Assembly: GCA_017116025.1 (NCBI GenBank)
Contig: JAFITR010000043.1
Coordinates: 1 to 10,862 of the forward strand
Length of the DNA: 10,862 bases
Source: Simkania negevensis
GTDB lineage: Bacteria > Chlamydiota > Chlamydiia > Chlamydiales > JAFITR01
Reading direction: 5' to 3'
In this document: one piece after another, positions 1 to 7,976 of the stretch
Position numbering within the stretch: position 1 is the first letter of the stretch
Layout: every line of letters begins with the position of its first letter
Position numbers and translations under genes: made by a program
The notes under the pieces: generated by a model
Databases searched by the model: none
What the model was told of the DNA's origin: nothing
Seen by the model: only the letters and a program-made list of their open reading frames with translations

Positions 1-112
1 TGATGATGACGCTGTATTGGTTCTACAAGGGGTTGAGCCTCCCCTACACATGTAACAAGGAGGCAGAAGATAACGGCAACAAATTGAAAGCAAACAATTT
101 TGGATTTTTTAA

Positions 113-186
113 CGCGAAGAAAGCGAAGAGTAGACAAAAGTGCAACAATTCCCGCTACCCTTCGTATTCTCTTCGCTTTCTTCGCG
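113..186. repeat. 18-bp perfect inverted repeat, cttcgc-type intergenic repeat
   Basis: The left arm at 113-130 (cgcgaagaaagcgaagag) is the exact reverse complement of 169-186, separated by a 38-nt loop. The right arm continues as further cttcgcg units to about 197, so it is itself an internal tandem of a six-base theme. Similar 'gcgaagaaagcgaag' sequences occur in intergenic DNA of many bacteria (general recollection, not searched). It could form a strong stem in RNA or a cruciform in DNA. No T tract follows, so a simple intrinsic terminator is unlikely. It may be a dispersed element present elsewhere in this genome. Confidence 0.75.
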
Positions 187-207
187 CTCTTCGCGTTTAT
201 CTTCATC

Positions 208-233
208 GCCCGTTTAGCTATGCCCGTTTAGCT
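208..233 (+). repeat. 12-bp direct repeat gcccgtttagct
   Basis: The 12-mer gcccgtttagct occurs at 208-219 and again at 222-233, a 14-nt period with two bases (at) between copies. It lies just downstream of the inverted repeat and just upstream of the candidate promoter. It may be part of the same dispersed intergenic element. A protein-binding role is possible but unsupported. Confidence 0.6.
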
Positions 234-234
234 G

Positions 235-263
235 TTGAGGATTTATATCTATTTTGGCATAAG
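235..263 (+). promoter_or_regulatory. Weak sigma70-type promoter candidate for the lipoprotein operon
   Basis: TTGAGG at 235-240 (4/6 match to TTGACA) is followed after exactly 17 nt by CATAAG at 258-263 (4/6 match to TATAAT). A perfect 10-bp palindrome, AAGAGCTCTT, sits at 261-270 over the end of the -10 box and the expected transcript start, where a repressor could bind. The leader would be about 30 nt. The match is poor and could be chance. It is listed because it is the best placed candidate ahead of a three-gene operon. Confidence 0.25.
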
Positions 264-287
264 AGCTCTTACATTCCAATCAAGAAT

Positions 288-294
288 AAGAGGG
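288..294 (+). promoter_or_regulatory. Ribosome binding site deciding the start at 300
   Basis: AAGAGGG lies five bases before the ATG at 300. This, together with the lipoprotein signal peptide that begins exactly there, argues against the in-frame upstream start codons. Confidence 0.6.
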
Positions 295-299
295 ATTTT

Positions 300-1037
300 A
301 TGAGAGGAGTTTATTCTTGCTGCCTTCTTTTAGCAGCGCTTACTTTTTTGTCTACCAGCTGTCAGCAGAAGAAAGGCTACCCCAACTATGCACAGCGCCA
401 GTACCTTGAACAACAGGTAAAGGGAGAACAGCCGTTCGCTCCTGTTGCTTTGAACGAACAAGGGGAAGAGGATCTTCTCCTCGACATTCCTTTAACGCTG
501 GACAGCGATTTTTGGAAAAGGAAGCCCTATGAAAGCATCGACCATTGGAGGTATCGGCTCCAAACGGTTCTTGTACGCGACAAGAATGAGATAGAGATAG
601 GGAAAGACAGGTTGATCAACCTTGAGAATCACCAACGTCACCTCATCGATGAAATCGAGGCAACACTCGCTCTCAACGAGAAGCTCTCCAAAGAACTCGC
701 TCACTACACTGACAAGCGGGAAAAAGCGGTAGAAGAAGAGGAAAGCGTGTGGGAAAGGCACCTGCCTCCTTTCACCATCCACTTAGTTGAAAAGGGCGAC
801 ACTTTATGCTCCATTGCACGCGAATACTACAACCAATCTTGCTCTCCTGACGGCATCCTTCCTACTGCTGTCGACCAGATCATGCTTTGGAATCAAGGCT
901 GGCTGCGCAACCCTGACGAGATAACGGCAGGCGTAGGCCTCGTCCTCTTTTTCGATCCACGTCATCCGCAGAGCAATGAAGAGGTTGCCAACCATATCGA
1001 ATATGTAAAAAGTCAGAACGACAAAAAGGTGCACTGA
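300..1037 (+). CDS. LysM-domain lipoprotein with central coiled coil
   Basis: A predicted secreted lipoprotein of 245 residues. Residues 1-21 form a lipoprotein signal peptide: MRG, a hydrophobic core, then a lipobox L-S-T-S-C with the lipidated Cys at 21. The +2 residue is Gln, not Asp, which by the Escherichia coli rule favours sorting to the outer membrane (inference). Residues 22-85 are Pro/Gln-rich and not recognised. Residues about 85-155 are highly charged and helical, likely coiled coil. Residues about 160-220 form a LysM-type domain: V-E-K-G-D-T-L near 163-169, the I-A-R-E-Y helix, then N-P-D-E-I and a hydrophobic end strand closing on F-D-P. LysM domains bind the glycan of peptidoglycan. 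Cys170 and Cys181 inside the domain could pair in the periplasm. The stop lies seven bases before the start of the giant downstream gene, so the two are very probably cotranscribed. The fold call is good; the cellular role is unknown. Confidence 0.8.
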   Translation: MRGVYSCCLLLAALTFLSTSCQQKKGYPNYAQRQYLEQQVKGEQPFAPVALNEQGEEDLLLDIPLTLDSDFWKRKPYESIDHWRYRLQTVLVRDKNEIEIGKDRLINLENHQRHLIDEIEATLALNEKLSKELAHYTDKREKAVEEEESVWERHLPPFTIHLVEKGDTLCSIAREYYNQSCSPDGILPTAVDQIMLWNQGWLRNPDEITAGVGLVLFFDPRHPQSNEEVANHIEYVKSQNDKKVH

Positions 1038-1044
1038 ACATACG

Positions 1045-4000
1045 ATGGCTGACGATTTTAACGAGATTTTAGAAGATATAGAAGAGAGTGAATTTGACTC
1101 TACCCGCAAAGGGAAGATTGTCGATCTCTCCAAACCTCCAAAAAATCCAATCTATGTAATCATTGCAATCCTTGTCATTCTCCTCCTCGCTACGGGAGGC
1201 TGGCTGCTCTATCGCTGGACACGTACAGACGAGGACATCGTACGTAAAAACACGAGGAACCGCGACTATATCAGCACGATATTTACCAAAGAGCAGTCAA
1301 TCATACAAAACCCAACGAGTTCTGCAGCCGACCTGAAATATGCTGTCACCCGCCTAACGGAGATAACCTCAACACCTTTGCGTATATCACCTACTCCCCA
1401 GGCGCCCTATATCAAAGAGCGCAACCTTGCAGCGATGATCGCGTTGGAAGGTCTTTTACGCCTACAGCTGGAAGGTGGCCTGGACCAGGATCGTGACAAA
1501 GCTTTTTACGAAGATGTTTTAGTACGTATCGGATCGATCGAGCTTGAATACCACGACCTTGGTCTTATCCAACAAACCCCTCTTCTCAAAGCCGCCCCCG
1601 TCTTACGCAAACTCCGCTATGAAGAGAGTTTAGGAAACAGGAGCAGCCCGATCGTTCTATCTCGATTGAACAACCAGCTCAATGAAGTACGCCAGTCTGA
1701 ATCATTTACCATCGTACCAATGGCTCTAACGCTTGGCAAATGGTACCGTTATACCAACCAGCTTGTTAATGCCGACCACTGCTTTCAAATAGCAAGGCGC
1801 TATATCGACGGCTATGAACTCGACCATGTTTATTACAAAGGGATCGAGCCCCAGCACCTTACTCCTCTGTGGAATGAATATGCCGCATCTCTCGAGGCTC
1901 TGGCAGAATCAGCCTTTAAAGGTCACTTCTACAGACAAGCACGCTCCTACCTCACCCGCATTTTTTATACCCCCAGTGAAAGGGGTAAGACACTCTTCTT
2001 TGCTGGACCTACCCAGATATTAGCTTCCAATGCGCAAGAGATTGATGCTGTCAATCAGACAATCACCAATGTCAACAACGACATTGCCATCATCAAAGAA
2101 GCCATTCAAACACCAACAACTCTTCCCTCTTTTCCTCTTTTCAACAAGAGAGATGTTAACCTCACCATCGACTGGCCTGCCTTTCTCTCTATCCTCTCTC
2201 CAAGATCAACGGAATCCAACCCGAAACAACTTCCTACGGCACAAAAGAAGATTTGGCAACGCCTAACCAAGCGGCTCAAAGACCAAATCGACACCCACAA
2301 AGATGCTTCTTGGATGACAAGAGAAGACAAGCGAGAAATCATCCATACCCTCAACGCCTGGATTGAAGACCCTGGATTTTGGCAGACTGTTGCATGCCTC
2401 ACAGAAGATCTCTGTGAGAAGATCCGCACGAACCAAAAGCAAGAACCAGAGAAATTTTCCTTTGCCAAACATCAATCCATCAACAGGGACCTCATCGACA
2501 CCGTTTTTTCTGGTGCGATCACCAACCAATACGTTCTGGACGATGGCAACAGGCTCAACGATAGGTTAAGGCCAACACAACGCGACCACCTCATCGTCCT
2601 TTACCAAGAAGGGATACGCAGACCCGACATATCGCCCACAGACAAGGAGCACTACAAAGCTGCCCTAGAAGAGATCTATACTGACAGGCATTCTCCCAGT
2701 TTAAAAGACTACTCTTACATGCTCCAAGAGGCTGCCCTAACGCTGAAAAAACGCATAAAAGCAAACGAGTCCGCTTTTGAAAAGCAACGGGACATAATGG
2801 TTTCCCTTGCCGAAGTGATCAAAAATCTAGAATCCCAGCCTATTATCAATAGCGAACGCCTTTCACAGCTCTACAACGAAAGCGCCATAGCGAAAAACCG
2901 CCAGCACCAGGCGAAAATCGAACACGACAACGCACAACAACAACTAAAAAAGTTAGACAACAACATCGAAGGGCTTACGCTCCATTTTTTTGAACTACTC
3001 AAAAACAAGGAGGTCCGATTAGCCGAGCTTGTCAACCGCCAAAATGCCCTTCAAGAGAAAAATCTTTCCCGCAGGAAGTTCCTCCTTACCCAGCTCGACC
3101 AACAAATCCACCTACACGACAAATACCTCTCCATGCTGAAAAGCGTCAGGCAGAAGGAAGGCGATGTTTCTCTCCAACAGATCAGGAAAAAGCAGGTAGA
3201 AGTAAACAAAAAGATCGAATCCCTCCATCAAAAAATAGCCTCTTTAACAGGGAACGAGAGGGAGGAGAGAGAAATTGAGCTGATGCAGGTGGAGACATTA
3301 CGCCACAGCCTCGTCTCGCAATATGATGCCATCTTCGCTCCCCTCCGCGATATCGTCCAACAGATTGCTATACAAGAAGAAGAAATTGTCCAAGCGAGAG
3401 AAGCACTCTTATCGGCACGAGAAGAGATTCGGCAGCTGATTGGCACGCCATCGAAGCCGGGAGAAATAGCGCGCAAGTCGAAAAAGCGTACAGAGCTTAT
3501 TTTAGCACAGTCAAACCAGATCATTAACACGCCAAAGCTCAACGACCAAATCTTTAGCCTCAATGATGAAATTATACAAGCCCAAGCAAGGCTCAGCTTA
3601 CTGTTGCAAAAGGAAGAAATTGCTCTTGAGACGATCAACACCTTCTTCTCCCACTCCAATGCCAACCTCCTTCTTAAAGAAGATTTCGCCCCTCTTTACC
3701 GCTATCTAACGAGGCAAAAAACGCTTTTGGACCAATATAGGGCGATCTGGCAGCACCGCTCGCTGCTGCAAGACATCGAACAGCAGCAAATGCTGATCGT
3801 AGAAAACCTCAATCTCATCAACCAAGCTCTCGACACCTCCTACATCCTGTCAGAACAGGCAACGTATGACATAGGGCGCTACGCACGCTCTCTAATCAAA
3901 GCGAAGAACAGGTATGAAAGGGACAAGAGGCTGCTCAAACAGGTGGAGACGTTTCCCATATTGAAAGAGGTGTTGGACCAGCCTAGCGGTACAGGGTTTA

Positions 4001-7000
4001 TGCTCGATACTGTCGCCCTCTACCAACTCGAACAAGAGATAGGGTTCGAAATCAGCGCATATCAAAATGCTTTTATTGAGAGGAATGCGTTAGTCGAGGA
4101 ACTACAAGAAGCTATTTCTCGCAAAAACAAACTGCAACAGGAAGAAGCGGAGGCAACGAGGAATAGAGACAATATCAAGCTTGAAGCTCTCGCCCCACAG
4201 ATTGCTATAGAGACAAATTGGATTACAGACACGACACGCAAGCAGATTCAAATCAATGAGAAACTCCAACGCCTAGCGGGAAAATACAAGGAGAAGCTTG
4301 GCCGCATCGAAGAGTACCGCAGAAAGATTCCAAATAAGGTCGTTATGATCGAGGATAAGATGGCAGAGATCAATCGCCTCCTTTCCAAAAGCGACCACGA
4401 TATAATGGAGACGACTCGCAACCTCTTTTTCACAGAAGACCCCCCCTCTTTTCAAAAAACAACACTATCGCTTTCCGACCTCATTGACCTCGACAATCTG
4501 ATTGATAAAGAGCATTCGCTGATCAGCCGTTTGAAAGATGTCAGAGAGCTAAAAAAGAAGGAGAACTTTTATAAAGCGAAAGCATTATGGCTTATCGGCA
4601 AAAGCTACTACGACCAAAGCCAGCTTACCAATTTCGCAGATTTACAAACCTCCTCCTCCATTCCTCAAGAGATGATCGACATAGAAATAAACCTGGGCGG
4701 CATGTTGTTCAGAGAATTTGATGTCGACTATATCTACACAAATCAAGCCTTTGGTGACATCACAGAGAAAGATGAGAATTATGCCAACTACAAAGCATGG
4801 ATTGATTTTCTGCTCAACAACGCGTTGAGAGTATTCCGCATCGAAATGGAAAAATACACACCTTCCCTAGCAGTGGGAACAGACGCAACCTACGTGATTG
4901 CTGAAGAACTACAAAAACACGACCTCAACAGCTACATAGCAAAAGCGCGTTTCCTCACAGGAAAAATCCACATGCGCAAGGCAAAAGAATTTCTAAAAAC
5001 GACCAAAGACGAGCCGAAGAGCAACCCTCTGTTTATGCAAGAGATGTCGTTAGCTCACAATGCCTTTTCTCTCTTTCTCGAATTTATCCAGTCACCCTAT
5101 ATCAAAAACAAACCTCTCAACACCTACCGTTTTGGCTCTGAAGAGTTTCCCTTACGACTTCGCCACTCCATTTCCTATACCGATGAAGCCAAGGTTTATC
5201 TAGGGGTAATCGCATCTTTACGAGGCGACTACCACAGTTCGAACAACGAATACAAACAGCTTCTTACCTCGTTACACAACCAGATCGCTGACCCCTCACT
5301 ACCCATAGGGCAGATCATTCCCGTCGCCTCCCTTGTCGAGTACGAATTCAATGTAAATATCTCCCCCTACTACACCTCTCTACTATCTTTAAGCCCTCTA
5401 ACGCACGAAGTTCTTTTTCGTATGGCCAAAAACTACCAGACTCTTGCTGACGTAGAATATGCTCAAGCACTCACAAAATCAGCTATATTCTCCTCCAAGT
5501 ACACAGACACAATCGACGCCTTCCGTCAGTATGCAGAAGAAGCAATCGCCTACTATTCACAACTGATCCTGACACAAGCATACTCTCCTTATCGCAAAGC
5601 AGCACAGTTCCAACGCGCTCTTATCGCACGCAAACTAGGGAACTACCGGATGGCACGCAATGACCTTATCGCGATCCTCGGCTCTTCAACAAACCGTGGA
5701 AGCTCAATGGACCCCGCAGCCATCACAGAAAAGGGGGACCTACCGGGCGATCTCGATCCAAGCTACTCCTATATCGCTTTAGAATTAGGAAAAACTTTGT
5801 TCGAAACACACGACTACGCTGCTGCAGAAAAAGCTTTCCTCGATGCAGAACAAGCTAGTGAGCTGAATGAATATGTCATCAAAGCAAAAATCAACTACGC
5901 CGACACACTCATCCAAAGGCGCCATTGGCTCAAAGCAGACCTCTACCTAACAAAGTTACTTCAGGAAGCACAATCCACGCCAGAGCCCCTCAGAAGCCTC
6001 TTTCCGCCAGACCTGCTCATCAACTTTGGTATCGCGAAGAAAGAGATGTTCAACTTTACCGATGCGACACAAGCCTTTGAACAGGTTCTTAGTATTGCCC
6101 CTCCAGAGCTACGGACTTTGCGCGGTCTTGACCTATCAAACCCTTACGGCGTACGTATCCTCGAAACAGACTACCGTGACGCCATCAGGCCCCTAGCTCT
6201 TGCCACTTTCTATAAAGGAGAAATCTTACAAACAGAAAAGAAATATCCTCAAGCGAAACACGCCTTCCGTCAAGCGGAAGAACTCTTTTCACTCCTTCCC
6301 TGGCAAGAAGATCGTATCTTGCGCGAGTATACTAGGCAAAACTACGAGGTCTATCGCAACAACTACATCCTCAAAACGCGATGGGAAATATTTAAAACAG
6401 ACCTCCTCTCCCTGTTAGACGCCACTTTTGCCCGCTACGAGAAAGAACTTGCTTTGCAAACACCCCGAGGCAGCACGCTGCCACCCCAACAGATCCTACT
6501 CAACATCAACCAAGCACTTTTACACGCTAGGGAAGAAGCAGAGCCTTACCGGGAAATGCTCGCAAAAATCACACAATTCAAAAACAGAGAAGAGAAGAAA
6601 CTTCCAGAAGTAGCGATCAAGGAACAGATCCTTGCTAAACGTGCAGAGGATAAGCAAGCAGGCAAACGGCAAGCGAAGGTATATGCCGCGCTCAACAATA
6701 TCTTTACAGCAACATCTGACTATCAAAACATCGGTGGCGATAAAGCAATCCCACTAATCAGCACACAGTTTTCTCAAGAGACCCTCGAAGACAAGTTGCT
6801 CAACGAGTTTGCCTTCGAGTACGGCCAAAGCCTAAACCTGACAGAAGCCGACAGAAGCAATATGTCCTCTAAAGAATCCAACCTAGAGAACCTCACCAAC
6901 ATCCAAAATTCTCAAGAGAAACTCGCTTCTTTTCGCCCACAACTCATTCTGTGGCTGGAGAAAAAAATGCGCGCTACAGGCCTTGACGACCGCTTCATCC

Positions 7001-7530
7001 CTGTAAGCCCACAAAAAGGTACAATCGAAGAAATTGACCTCTACCGTGCCAGTATTCTTTCCTCACTAGATACAAAATACGATTATGACGCACTCACACA
7101 GCTCGCCAACAACTATCTCGAAGCAAGCAGAGTCATTCCTAACAGGATAAAAAACCCAGAAGCAATCTGGCAGATTCTAGAGATTGCCGCCCTCACAGCA
7201 CAGTATCGCCAAGATTGGGAAAGCGCGGTAACCTATTTCCACTACCTCCTATCACCCGAACAGAAACAATTTTTTCTGTTATCCGACAAGAGCGACCTCT
7301 ATAGAGCAGAGCTCGGACTCGCACGCTCCCTTCTTTCAAGAAGCCAAGAGATCTTCGCATCAATCCCTTTCACTTTTGATGCAGGCAAACGAGAAGAGAT
7401 CGACTCCCAAGCAAGAGAATACCAAAGCGAAGCAGAAGCTCTCTTACAAAATCTAACACAACTGCCAGGAAGTGGCACGGCAGCAACAACAACACGCATC
7501 CTCGCTAATGAACTGCTTTCCCTCAGTTAA
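1045..7530 (+). CDS. Giant single-pass membrane protein with coiled coils and TPR-like repeats
   Basis: The product has 2161 residues and is not a protein I recognise by name. Residues 1-34 are acidic then basic and hydrophilic, presumably cytoplasmic. Residues 35-57 form one clear membrane helix. The remaining about 2100 residues should be periplasmic, since no further membrane segment is evident. Residues about 60-340 are helical and may contain degenerate TPRs. About 560-850 and again about 885-925 and 1030-1120 are long Lys/Glu/Gln-rich coiled coils. From about 1170 onward there are helical-hairpin repeats resembling TPRs, clearest near 1382-1408, 1514-1549, 1574-1642, 1657-1685, 1716-1753 and 2042-2073, with the usual small and aromatic residues (for example G-x-Y/x-x-A). 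TPRs normally mediate protein contacts, so a scaffold role is inferred. No catalytic motif was found. The start has a distant AAGGTG about 13 nt upstream. It is flanked by a LysM lipoprotein (7-nt gap) and a FlgN-like gene (18-nt gap), suggesting one operon and complex. Confidence 0.85.
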   Translation: MADDFNEILEDIEESEFDSTRKGKIVDLSKPPKNPIYVIIAILVILLLATGGWLLYRWTRTDEDIVRKNTRNRDYISTIFTKEQSIIQNPTSSAADLKYAVTRLTEITSTPLRISPTPQAPYIKERNLAAMIALEGLLRLQLEGGLDQDRDKAFYEDVLVRIGSIELEYHDLGLIQQTPLLKAAPVLRKLRYEESLGNRSSPIVLSRLNNQLNEVRQSESFTIVPMALTLGKWYRYTNQLVNADHCFQIARRYIDGYELDHVYYKGIEPQHLTPLWNEYAASLEALAESAFKGHFYRQARSYLTRIFYTPSERGKTLFFAGPTQILASNAQEIDAVNQTITNVNNDIAIIKEAIQTPTTLPSFPLFNKRDVNLTIDWPAFLSILSPRSTESNPKQLPTAQKKIWQRLTKRLKDQIDTHKDASWMTREDKREIIHTLNAWIEDPGFWQTVACLTEDLCEKIRTNQKQEPEKFSFAKHQSINRDLIDTVFSGAITNQYVLDDGNRLNDRLRPTQRDHLIVLYQEGIRRPDISPTDKEHYKAALEEIYTDRHSPSLKDYSYMLQEAALTLKKRIKANESAFEKQRDIMVSLAEVIKNLESQPIINSERLSQLYNESAIAKNRQHQAKIEHDNAQQQLKKLDNNIEGLTLHFFELLKNKEVRLAELVNRQNALQEKNLSRRKFLLTQLDQQIHLHDKYLSMLKSVRQKEGDVSLQQIRKKQVEVNKKIESLHQKIASLTGNEREEREIELMQVETLRHSLVSQYDAIFAPLRDIVQQIAIQEEEIVQAREALLSAREEIRQLIGTPSKPGEIARKSKKRTELILAQSNQIINTPKLNDQIFSLNDEIIQAQARLSLLLQKEEIALETINTFFSHSNANLLLKEDFAPLYRYLTRQKTLLDQYRAIWQHRSLLQDIEQQQMLIVENLNLINQALDTSYILSEQATYDIGRYARSLIKAKNRYERDKRLLKQVETFPILKEVLDQPSGTGFMLDTVALYQLEQEIGFEISAYQNAFIERNALVEELQEAISRKNKLQQEEAEATRNRDNIKLEALAPQIAIETNWITDTTRKQIQINEKLQRLAGKYKEKLGRIEEYRRKIPNKVVMIEDKMAEINRLLSKSDHDIMETTRNLFFTEDPPSFQKTTLSLSDLIDLDNLIDKEHSLISRLKDVRELKKKENFYKAKALWLIGKSYYDQSQLTNFADLQTSSSIPQEMIDIEINLGGMLFREFDVDYIYTNQAFGDITEKDENYANYKAWIDFLLNNALRVFRIEMEKYTPSLAVGTDATYVIAEELQKHDLNSYIAKARFLTGKIHMRKAKEFLKTTKDEPKSNPLFMQEMSLAHNAFSLFLEFIQSPYIKNKPLNTYRFGSEEFPLRLRHSISYTDEAKVYLGVIASLRGDYHSSNNEYKQLLTSLHNQIADPSLPIGQIIPVASLVEYEFNVNISPYYTSLLSLSPLTHEVLFRMAKNYQTLADVEYAQALTKSAIFSSKYTDTIDAFRQYAEEAIAYYSQLILTQAYSPYRKAAQFQRALIARKLGNYRMARNDLIAILGSSTNRGSSMDPAAITEKGDLPGDLDPSYSYIALELGKTLFETHDYAAAEKAFLDAEQASELNEYVIKAKINYADTLIQRRHWLKADLYLTKLLQEAQSTPEPLRSLFPPDLLINFGIAKKEMFNFTDATQAFEQVLSIAPPELRTLRGLDLSNPYGVRILETDYRDAIRPLALATFYKGEILQTEKKYPQAKHAFRQAEELFSLLPWQEDRILREYTRQNYEVYRNNYILKTRWEIFKTDLLSLLDATFARYEKELALQTPRGSTLPPQQILLNINQALLHAREEAEPYREMLAKITQFKNREEKKLPEVAIKEQILAKRAEDKQAGKRQAKVYAALNNIFTATSDYQNIGGDKAIPLISTQFSQETLEDKLLNEFAFEYGQSLNLTEADRSNMSSKESNLENLTNIQNSQEKLASFRPQLILWLEKKMRATGLDDRFIPVSPQKGTIEEIDLYRASILSSLDTKYDYDALTQLANNYLEASRVIPNRIKNPEAIWQILEIAALTAQYRQDWESAVTYFHYLLSPEQKQFFLLSDKSDLYRAELGLARSLLSRSQEIFASIPFTFDAGKREEIDSQAREYQSEAEALLQNLTQLPGSGTAATTTRILANELLSLS

Positions 7531-7537
7531 ATACCAC

Positions 7538-7541
7538 GAGG
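7538..7541 (+). promoter_or_regulatory. Ribosome binding site of the FlgN-like gene
   Basis: GAGG lies seven bases before the ATG at 7549, in the 18-nt gap after the giant gene. It supports this start and separate translation of the third gene of the operon. Confidence 0.55.
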
Positions 7542-7548
7542 CGGCCTT

Positions 7549-7929
7549 ATGTCCTCATCTTTAACACAGCTAACCAAAGAGGAGATGCTCGAGAAATTGC
7601 TCCATAAAGAGTGCCAATACTACGAAGCGATCCTCGAGCTCGCCCACCAAGAACAAAAACTGCTCCAACACAATAAACCCTTCAGCCTCATACCACCGAT
7701 CATCAAAAAAAAGAAAATCCTTATCTCATGTGTAGAAGAGATCGAAGAAACCATCAAACCTCTTAAAAAATATTGGGAAAAGAAAAAAAAGAAAAGCGAC
7801 TCGCAATCAAAAAAAGTGCAAAGACAGCTCGCTTCCCTCAACGCACTGCTCAACACCCTCATCACCCTCGATAAACAAAACGAAACATTCATGAAAGAAA
7901 GATTTGCCAAACTGCACCCTAAACATTGA
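7549..7929 (+). CDS. Small helical protein resembling FlgN/type III export chaperones
   Basis: The product has 126 residues, with no signal peptide or membrane segment, so it is predicted to be cytoplasmic. It is almost wholly helical and charged. Residues about 10-75 fit the FlgN-like pattern: an amphipathic helix with L-x-K-E-x-x-x-Y, a segment rich in E-Q-x-L-L, then a short turn and K-K-K-K-I-L followed by an acidic helix. A very Lys-rich stretch near 78-88 (encoded by A tracts, including eight consecutive A at 7783-7790) links to a last helix. FlgN family proteins bind late flagellar export substrates (FlgK, FlgL), and similar small chaperones serve type III secretion. No flagellar or injectisome gene is in the window, so the match is by shape and length only. 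It could instead be a general helical partner of the giant protein. Its stop overlaps the -35 box of the next promoter. Confidence 0.6.
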   Translation: MSSSLTQLTKEEMLEKLLHKECQYYEAILELAHQEQKLLQHNKPFSLIPPIIKKKKILISCVEEIEETIKPLKKYWEKKKKKSDSQSKKVQRQLASLNALLNTLITLDKQNETFMKERFAKLHPKH

Positions 7930-7955
7930 CAACACACCAACATTTTTGGTAATAT
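7926..7955 (+). promoter_or_regulatory. Near-consensus promoter of the wHTH-nucleotidyltransferase cassette
   Basis: A perfect -35 box TTGACA lies at 7926-7931, overlapping the stop codon of the FlgN-like gene. An 18-nt spacer leads to TAATAT at 7950-7955 (5/6 match to TATAAT). The expected transcript start is near 7962, giving a leader of only about 15 nt before the ATG at 7977. The -10 box is inside the inverted repeat at 7943-7964. Confidence 0.7.
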
Positions 7956-7964
7956 AACCAAAAA
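7943..7964. promoter_or_regulatory. Operator-like inverted repeat over the -10 box
   Basis: TTTTTGGT at 7943-7950 is the exact reverse complement of ACCAAAAA at 7957-7964, with a 6-nt centre (AATATA). The arms flank and overlap the -10 box, so a dimer bound here would block RNA polymerase. The first gene of the cassette encodes a winged-helix DNA-binding protein, so autorepression is the simplest reading. This is inference; no binding data exist here. Confidence 0.6.
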
Positions 7965-7973
7965 AGGTGGTGA
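7964..7973 (+). promoter_or_regulatory. Strong Shine-Dalgarno of the cassette
   Basis: AAGGTGGTGA matches the 16S anti-Shine-Dalgarno complement AAGGAGGTGA at 9 of 10 positions and lies just before the ATG at 7977. It is stronger than the binding sites of the neighbouring genes. Confidence 0.6.
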
Positions 7974-7976
7974 ATT

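Larger units (their letters stand above)
1..299. other. Intergenic leader with repeats, no gene
   Basis: No convincing gene lies here. One frame is open from position 3 into the lipoprotein gene, but its translation is low-complexity (the Arg/Lys/Leu/Phe-rich output of a cttcgc-type repeat), and the signal peptide only begins at the ATG at 300. The stretch starts with three overlapping TGA triplets, which could include the stop of an upstream gene; this cannot be tested here. A 5-bp stem (AGGGG at 28-32 with CCCCT at 41-45) has no following T run, so it is not a good terminator. The long inverted repeat, the direct repeat and a weak promoter are listed separately. Confidence 0.7.

Noticed and set aside
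28..45. AGGGG/CCCCT hairpin as an intrinsic terminator of an upstream gene
   Set aside because: The stem is only 5 bp and no T run follows on the + strand.
3..299. N-terminal extension of the lipoprotein by 99 residues from the ATG at position 3
   Set aside because: The translated stretch is the low-complexity output of an intergenic inverted repeat. A ribosome binding site and a complete lipoprotein signal peptide begin at the ATG at 300.
3228..3665. Opposite-strand open frames inside the giant gene
   Set aside because: They are shadows of a strongly coding + strand frame and show no domain or ribosome binding site of their own.
7943..7964. Terminator for the giant operon
   Set aside because: The repeat could fold in RNA, but the stem is AT-rich and weak. 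It overlaps a near-consensus promoter, so an operator is the better reading.
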